64,000 nucleotides of DNA from Balaenoptera acutorostrata (lineage: Eukaryota; Chordata; Mammalia; Artiodactyla; Balaenopteridae), in NCBI RefSeq assembly GCF_949987535.1, contig NC_080077.1, forward strand, positions 36,607,389-36,671,388, given 5' to 3'. This document shows positions 57,841 to 64,000 of this stretch, in pieces. Position 1 is the first letter of the stretch. Every line of letters begins with the position of its first letter. The notes beneath the pieces were generated by a model. That model did not search any database and was not told the origin of the DNA. It saw only the letters and a list, made by a program, of their open reading frames with translations. The translations under genes and the position numbers were made by a program.

Positions 57841-60302
57841 AATAATTCATTCTCTGTTATGCTCCCTCCTTTTGGGTCCCTTGCACAACTTATATCTTCA
57901 CTCCCCCATGCTCAGTAGGTCCATTATTCACCTTGTCAGTGGGGAAGAGTACTTCCATGAATGGATGAATAATTTGCTATGTCTCTTGGTGTGTAATCCC
58001 AAACAATAATGCTTTCCAATAAGGAAATATTCATACTAATTTATAAAAGTTTTATATCTTTTCCTTTAAAAATATACTCTTTTCTTTTAACTAATTACTC
58101 ATTAAATGAGCTCATATACCCCCAGATAATTAAGAATTGGACAAAATACTTTTGTGCAACTTCCCAAGTATTCTCTGCTTTATCCAGTACAAAATGGGAA
58201 ATAAATGACAGCACATACAAATGACAGTAAAATATTCTATTTGAAGCTAAGTTGAAATCATTTGAGCACTGGCAAACTCTCATTTAAAAAAATTAGGATC
58301 TGCTGGGATGAAGTAATAAGAGTGAGATTTCCAAACCCAATACCTTTCCATTTACTTGACATTAGTCTCATATTGATTTAAAGAATCATTCGATCTTTTT
58401 TATAACAGAAAAAGGAAAGAGAGGAACTAAACAGAAGCAAGTACAATATATTCAATGGAAGGGAGGAGTAGGAGACAGTTTAGATAGTAAAGTTCATCTA
58501 AGGGGAAATACTAAAGAAATTATGAATTTTTAGCCTTGAAAAGATTCAGTTGATTATATAATTGTCTTATTTATTAAACAAAGTGTAATTATCTGTGGGT
58601 TTCCTCTTCATTGGGAGAGAAAATGGCAACAAGAAAATTATATTTCAGGAAAAAAGTTATTTTAGGTATAAAGGATACATTGACTTTAAAATGGTTAGAA
58701 ACTGAAAATAAATGATATAAAAGTTTTTAAATGTTTTCTAGTGAGGACTATGATAACACAGTAAATGGATATCAGCTGTCTTCATGAGTGGCTTAGGCAG
58801 TGGTGGTAAGTTTCAAGCAAGATGGCTCTGGCACCTTCTTCTATCACTAAGGTACCCCAATTCATCTGCATTATACTCGGTTAGCTTTCAAGTAGTGGTT
58901 ATATTTTTAAAGTGTAATACTAACCCCAAATTCATTATCAGAGTTATTACTAAGTAAAAAAGAAAGCAATCACACACACAAAAGCCTATATACATGGCAC
59001 TTTATTTCCACATTCTGTAATCCATTTAGCTATAAAAATAGTCCTTATTGGAAAGTAGGAAAGAATAATTTTTTTTATAATATATTTGTTAGGATTCCAA
59101 AAATATTTTAATACAGCAATTCTTCCTGTGTCTAATGTGTTTAGTTACAGTAGCCATGGAAAAACCTCAAAAAGTGTTAGATTTTGCAGATTCAGCACAT
59201 TTTAATTTTAGAATCAAAAGAACAGCCAAGAATCTAATTTCCTACCATAGCACTTGGAGCTGAACATAACATTTGGAGCTAAACACCAGAAAAATCACTT
59301 CTCTAGAGCATGACTTCATAGCATTACTGTTTTACCCAGAAGAAGATGAACAATCTGTGTTATCTGATACTAATAATAGATGATTATTTGGGCTGCATAA
59401 TTATCCAAAGTAAAAACACACAGGTCTACAGCCACTGAGTCTTATTTTGGCTATTAGCAATTTCATTAGCAAATTTAGTGTCCAATTTAGTATTTAGATG
59501 ATTGTTATTGGACAAAGCTATAACCTGTCTTAATTTGCATGATGTTCAGATGAATTCAATTAAATAAAAAATTCAAATACAAAATATTTTAACTGAAACA
59601 CTTAGGGAATTAATGCAAGACAATATTTTTCTCTGTAGATAAATTAGCTGAACGTTCTTATATATCTCACTCTCATTTCAATAACATTAACGTGATTTCT
59701 GCTTGTCTTTCATCATCCCTTAAAAAAATGATGAAACCTTTTATTTACGATTACTTTTTTCCAGTAATATTGTAACAGACTCAGGACCTCGTGGAATATA
59801 AATAATGGAAGTGAAAACTTGTAGTGCAACATCTTCTAAGAAATTCCCAATAGTCAGGGACACCATGAACGCTGCATAATAAGGCTTTCACTAATTCTCT
59901 ATAGCCCTAAAACAAAATATTCCAGTAGAGCATACAATAAACTTCTCCTTTCCTCTACAATTATATAATTATCTCCAATTCACCATGCTAAAAGAGGTTG
60001 CCATAAACTAACATAAAGAGATATTATCCAGTACTTTATAGGGTAAAAAAAAAAGGCGAGAGTGGAAGGCAGATGACAGTACATATATCTGAGGGCCATT
60101 TATCCACTTATTGTGCCCTTTCCTCCTTCCATCTTATTATATTGGTATGATCTCTATATTGTTTTATTAGTGCCAAATAAACAATAGAACAATAAAGTGT
60201 TCTATAAAGTAACAATGAAAAAAAAATTCTTCTCACTTTGGATAGCAAAAACATAAAGTATTAAGCATAGAGATTGTCTCTTTTATTTGCACTGACCAAA
60301 TA
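57841..60302. other. No gene seen; unique AT-rich sequence
   Basis: No ORF above about 75 codons and no repeat signature recognised. Confidence 0.5.
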
Positions 60303-60475
60303 TAATGGTGGTTAAAAGTTCAAGATTTGGTGTTAGATAAACCTATTTTTCAATCCCAGGCATTTCACTTATGGGCTCTGTAAATTTGGGCATCTTACTT
60401 AACTTCCATAAGTCTTAATTTTCTCCTCTAAAAATGGGACTAATAATAGACCCTACTTCAGTTAATGACATATTT
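60303..60475 (+). repeat. MIR SINE
   Basis: TGGTGGTTAAAAGTTCAAG, TTCAATCCCAGGCATTTCAC, CTGTAAATTTGGGCATCTTA and CTCTAAAAATGGGACTAATA follow the MIR order in sense. Confidence 0.75.
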
Positions 60476-60477
60476 AG

Positions 60478-60640
60478 TCTTTCATTAATTTATCCAGCCA
60501 ATATGTATGCAGCACACACAATGTGCCAAGCACTGTAACACTTTCAGGAAAATGAGGACAAATAAAGCAGCTAAAATCCAGTCTCTATTAGGTTTTATTC
60601 TAATGAGTGTATACAGGCAATAAGCAATAAACTAAAAAAT
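60478..60640 (+). repeat. L2 3' end fragment
   Basis: CATTAATTTATCCAGCCAAT, CAATGTGCCAAGCACTG and GGCAATAAGCAATAAAC follow the L2 3' end pattern. Confidence 0.65.
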
Positions 60641-60769
60641 ATACACAAGGCAAATGAAGATCCAAGAATATAATCATGTGAAACAATCAGCCCAGTACCT
60701 GGAACATAATCAATAGTCAACAAATACTAGCAATAGTTATTATAATTATTCCTACTAAGAGACATCTAG

Positions 60770-61433
60770 GTGATATTACTTCTGGAATGAAGACATGAAG
60801 AATTCTGCAGACTTCTCCCCAGAAAACAACCACAACTGGTGAAATTTATTTTAAAACAATTATTTAAAGTTTCTGGAAACTGTCTTAAGGGAATAGAGGA
60901 AAGGAAGAAATATTTATTCAAAAAAACTCTACTAAACTCAGTAAAAAGAGTGAGAATCTGTGGTACTTGAATCATAACCCACTCCTTTTTCACCAATCTC
61001 CACCTCGGTGTGATGGAACCTCCACTTCAGGCAGGTACAGCCAAGATAATAGGGCTCCCTTTCCTCTTTCCCATTCCATGTTATCTCCCTGGGAAAGGTA
61101 GGCCACCCACATTTCTCAGTCTCCCGCCTCCATGTTTCAGTGACTAAATGCCAAGCAAATGCAGCTGAAAGGACAAAGACTCCCTTCCTTCACTCAACTC
61201 TAATTTGTAGGGTAGAGTTCACTCCAGGTATTGCAGGCTAAGAGTCCTTGACCTTCAATAGCTTTTATCCAGATCACTCATTGGGTGATGGTTCCATGCT
61301 AGCAGAGACAAGCTCAGAAAACCAGAAGCTACCACTCATATCCAGCACCCTGCTCTTAAAACTGGGGTATTACTCTAAGGTACCAGCTGCAGAGCAGAGG
61401 TGCAGAAATATTGTCCAGAGAGAAAGGCAGGTC
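60770..61433 (+). mobile_element. Old L1 5' portion (5' UTR), sense
   Basis: Precedes an L1 ORF1/ORF2 body in the same orientation (from 61640). It is GC-richer than its flanks and lacks protein similarity, so it is read as the 5' UTR of the same old L1. Family not determined. Confidence 0.45.
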
Positions 61434-61620
61434 ATAGGGGTGGGATAGGGAGGGTGGGAGGGAGGGAGATGCAAGAGGGAAGAGATATGGGATCATATGT
61501 ATATGTATAACTAATTCACTTTGTTATAAAGCAGAAACTAACACACCATTGTAAAGCAATTATACTCCAATAAAGATGTTTAAAAAAATAAATAAATAAA
61601 AAATAAAATAAAATTATTAA
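61434..61620 (+). mobile_element. 5'-truncated young L1 3' end, sense
   Basis: GGGTGGGATAGGGAGGG, GCAAGAGGGAAGAGATATGG, CACACCATTGTAAAGCAATT, ATACTCCAATAAAGATG and an A-rich tail match the last 190 bp of the L1 at 6042-13264. Inserted into the old L1. No clear TSD. Confidence 0.9.
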
Positions 61621-62043
61621 TGGGAAAAATAAAAAAAGAATGGAGAGCTCTAAAGTTCTGCCCAGAGGAACTAACTTCATTTGAAACACAATTTGGAGAA
61701 GTTTAAGCCTAATAGTACTCTCAAAGACAATGGAGGTTTTGGTGATAAGCAATTAAGAGGAAAGTGATAACTTCATGAGAATAAGCTAAATCATGGACCA
61801 GATAATTTACTCACATGGACACATTTTAATCAAACTGTCAAAAGCAAAAAACAAAGAGAATATCTTAAAAATGGCAAAAGAGAAGTGACTCACTACATAC
61901 CAGGAATCCTCAATAAGATTATCAGCCTATTTCTCATTAGAAACCTTGGAGGCCATGAGGCAGTGGGTTGATATAGTCAAAGTGCAGAAAGAAAAAAAAA
62001 AAAAAGATCAAACAAGGAGCCTATATCCAGCAAGACTCTCCTT

Positions 62044-62057
62044 AAAAATGAGGGAGA
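62044..62057. repeat. TSD of SINE, left copy
   Basis: AAAAATGAGGGAGA, with 13 of 14 bases shared with 62248-62261. Confidence 0.85.
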
Positions 62058-62247
62058 GGGAGTTCCCTGATGGTCCAGACGTTAAGACTTTGCCTTCCAA
62101 TACAGGGGGGCAGGTTCGATCCCTGGTGGGGGAGCTAAGATCCCACATGCCTCGTGGCCAAAAAACCAGAACATAAAACAGAAGCAATATTGAAACAAAT
62201 TCAATAAAGACTTTAAAAATGGTCCACATTAAAAAAAAATCTTTAAA
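62058..62247 (+). mobile_element. CHR-type SINE, short form
   Basis: GGGAGTTCCCTGATGGTCC, B-box GGTTCGATCCC, GGAGCTAAGATCCCACATGC and the tail phrase with CAGAAGCAATATTG and CAATAAAGACTTTAAA. Same subfamily as 1961-2149. Inserted in L1 ORF1 with a 14-bp TSD (one mismatch). Confidence 0.93.
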
Positions 62248-62261
62248 AAAAATAAGGGAGA
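62248..62261. repeat. TSD of SINE, right copy
   Basis: AAAAATAAGGGAGA, partner of 62044-62057. Confidence 0.85.
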
Positions 62262-62869
62262 AATTAAGACATTCTCAGAGAAACAAAAGTTAAAGGAGTT
62301 GTTTTTTAACACTGGGCCTGCCCTGCAAACAAATGCTAAAGAGAGTATGTCAGACTGAAATGAAAGTAGTCAATAACTCAAAGCTGTATAAAGAAATAAA
62401 GACTTCCAGTAAAGGTAAATATATGGGCAATTATAAAAGCTAGTCTAATGGTAATTTTGTTTTGTAACTGTTTTTAATTTTCTACAGAAGTTAAAAGATA
62501 AATACATTTAAAAAACAGTTATGAATCTATGTTTGAGGGTATACAATATATAAAGATGTAATCTGTGCCATTAATAACAGAAAGGAGAAACATGGAACTG
62601 TATAGGAGCAGAGTTTTTATATGCCATTGAAGTTGATATAAATTCAAATTAGACTGTTATAACTTCAGGCTGTTAAATGTAATCCTCATGATAACCAAAA
62701 AGAAAATATCTGTAGAATATATACAAAAGGAAATAAAAAGGGAATCAAAAGATTTCAATACAAAAAAATCAAGTAAACACAAATGAAGTCAGTAATTGAG
62801 GAAATGAGAGACAAAAAAAGCTATAAGCCATATAAAAAACAAGTAATAAAATAGCAGAAGTAAGTTCCT

Positions 62870-64000
62870 TTATAATAGTAATTACTTTAAATGTAAATTA
62901 ATCAAATTCTTCATCAAAATACAGAGACTGGACGAATGGATTTTTTTAAAAAGCGTGATTCAATTATGAGCTGTCTAAAAGAAATCACTTCAGATTCAAA
63001 GGCACAAAGAGGTTGAAAGCAAAAGGTTGGAAAAGATATTCCATGCAAATAGTAACCAAAAGAGAGCTGGTCTGGCTATACAATTTTCAGACAAAATAGA
63101 CTTTCAATCCAAAAAAGGTTTCAAGACCCAAAGAACATTGTATATTAATAAAAATTTAAGAAGATAAAACAATTATAAACATTTATACACCTATTAATAG
63201 ACCCTCAAAATACATAAAGTAAAAACTGACAGAATTAAAGGGAGGATCATTCTACACTAATAGTTGAAGACTTCAATATCCCATTTTCAACAATGGATAG
63301 ATCAATCAGACAAAAAATAAGTAAGGAAATAGAGGGCTTAAAAAACACAGTAAGCCAACTAGACCAAACATACACATACAGAACACCCTACCCAACAACC
63401 ACAATATACACATTATTCAAGTGCATATGGTACATTCTCCTGGATAGACTATATGTTAAGCTAAAAAACAAGTCTCAATAGATTTTAAAGATAGATATCC
63501 AAAAAAAAAGATAGATATCATACAAAGTATCTTCTCCGCCCAAAGAAGGGGTAAAGTTAGAAATCAGTAACAGAAAACTGGAAAATTCACAAACATGTGG
63601 AAATTAAGGAACATACACTTAAACAATTGGTCAAAGAATAAATCAAAAGAGAAATTAGAAAACAGAAATAAATAAAAACAAAAACACAACATACTAAAGC
63701 TTATGGGATGTAGTAAAAGCAGTGCTCAGTGTAAAATTTCTAGCTGTAAATGCCTATGTTGAAAATCAAGAAAGATCTCAAATCAACAACCCAACTTTGC
63801 AACTTGAGGGACTAAGAAAAAAAAAGAGCAAACTGAACCCAAGGAGCAAAGACAGCACAAGGAAGGAAATAAAACAGAGTAGAAAAATAATAAAGAAAAT
63901 CAATTGAAACAAAAAGTTATTTTTTTGAAAACAAATCAACAGAACTGACAAACCTTTAACTAGATGGACAAAACAAAAAAGAAGATTCAAATTACTAAAA
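62870..64000 (+). pseudogene. L1 ORF2 endonuclease/linker remnant
   Basis: Degenerate: TTGGAAAAGATATTCCATGC and CTTCAATATCCC (the GDFN region) align with the intact ORF2 start at 24466. 63293 on (MDRSIRQKISKEIEG) corresponds to the [13 protein letters not shown] segment, and 63722 on to [13 protein letters not shown]. Stops throughout; cut by the window end. Confidence 0.85.

Larger units (their letters stand above)
61640..64000 (+). mobile_element. Old L1, ORF1 C-terminal part and ORF2 start, sense
   Basis: 61800-62057 and 62262-62350 are the ORF1 C-terminal domain and its end. The inter-ORF segment follows. From about 62870 (ATAGTAATTACTTTAAATGT) the ORF2 endonuclease begins and runs, with stops, past 63293-63480 to the linker at the window's right edge (63722-64000). 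Split by a SINE at 62058-62247. The element continues beyond the window. Confidence 0.8.

Noticed and set aside
1..64000. CRISPR array, prokaryotic operon, bacterial or phage genes
   Set aside because: No spaced direct repeats, no dense coding; composition and repeats are mammalian.

Overview
This is a gene-poor stretch of mammalian nuclear DNA, most probably from a cetacean (whale, dolphin or porpoise). Nine tRNA-derived SINEs of the CHR type are present, several in the form with a GC-rich second half and an (AATA)n tail that is characteristic of cetaceans. Three classes of L1 are present, together with old placental repeats (MIR, L2, MER5, MLT1, HAL1, ERVL). I saw no ruminant BovB or Bov-tA elements. 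I found no host protein-coding exon, tRNA gene, rRNA gene or CRISPR array. Every open reading frame that carries a recognisable protein belongs to a retroelement.

Layout: 1-1698 is an antisense L1 piece (start of ORF2, ORF1, end of 5' UTR). 1961-2149 is an antisense SINE. 2166-6024 is old sequence with a MIR and an LTR-like block. 6042-13264 is a full-length, 7.2 kb, sense L1 with perfect 17-bp target-site duplications (TSDs) but broken ORFs. 13440-13850 is an antisense ERVL-type integrase fossil. 14400-17110 is an old antisense L1 interrupted by a SINE fragment and an MLT1 piece. 17165-22521 is old sequence with MIR, MER5, L2 and a short young L1 tail. 22534-29424 is the centrepiece: a full-length L1 with both ORFs open (301 and 1272 aa), all endonuclease and reverse-transcriptase active-site residues, and perfect 12-bp TSDs. 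These TSDs also enclose about 920 bp of non-L1 sequence after the L1's own tail, i.e. a 3' transduction. 29465-31850 is a SINE at the edge of a HAL1 element. 31850-44014 is mostly unique, with two SINEs, a candidate retrocopy and a MIR. 44015-51177 holds three SINEs with excellent TSDs, two old sense L1s, an MLT1 end, an L2 and a minute poly(T)-only insertion. 51600-57840 is a stack of nested antisense L1s. 57840-60300 is unique. 60770-64000 is an old sense L1 with a younger L1 tail and a SINE inserted in it.

The mobile elements relate as follows. The intact L1 encodes the machinery (ORF1p chaperone; ORF2p endonuclease/reverse transcriptase) that mobilises both itself and SINEs. The SINE, L1 and poly(T) insertions here carry TSDs and, where readable, T/A-rich cleavage sites of the L1-endonuclease type. 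Two young L1 lineages can be told apart: they share ORF sequence but have unrelated 5' UTRs (about 2.08 kb versus 0.97 kb) and unrelated 3' UTRs. Both, and an older third one, begin with the same YY1-like 11-mer CAAGATGGYGG.

Family names for old repeats rest on remembered consensus patterns and were not confirmed by a database search. Edges of old repeats are approximate.
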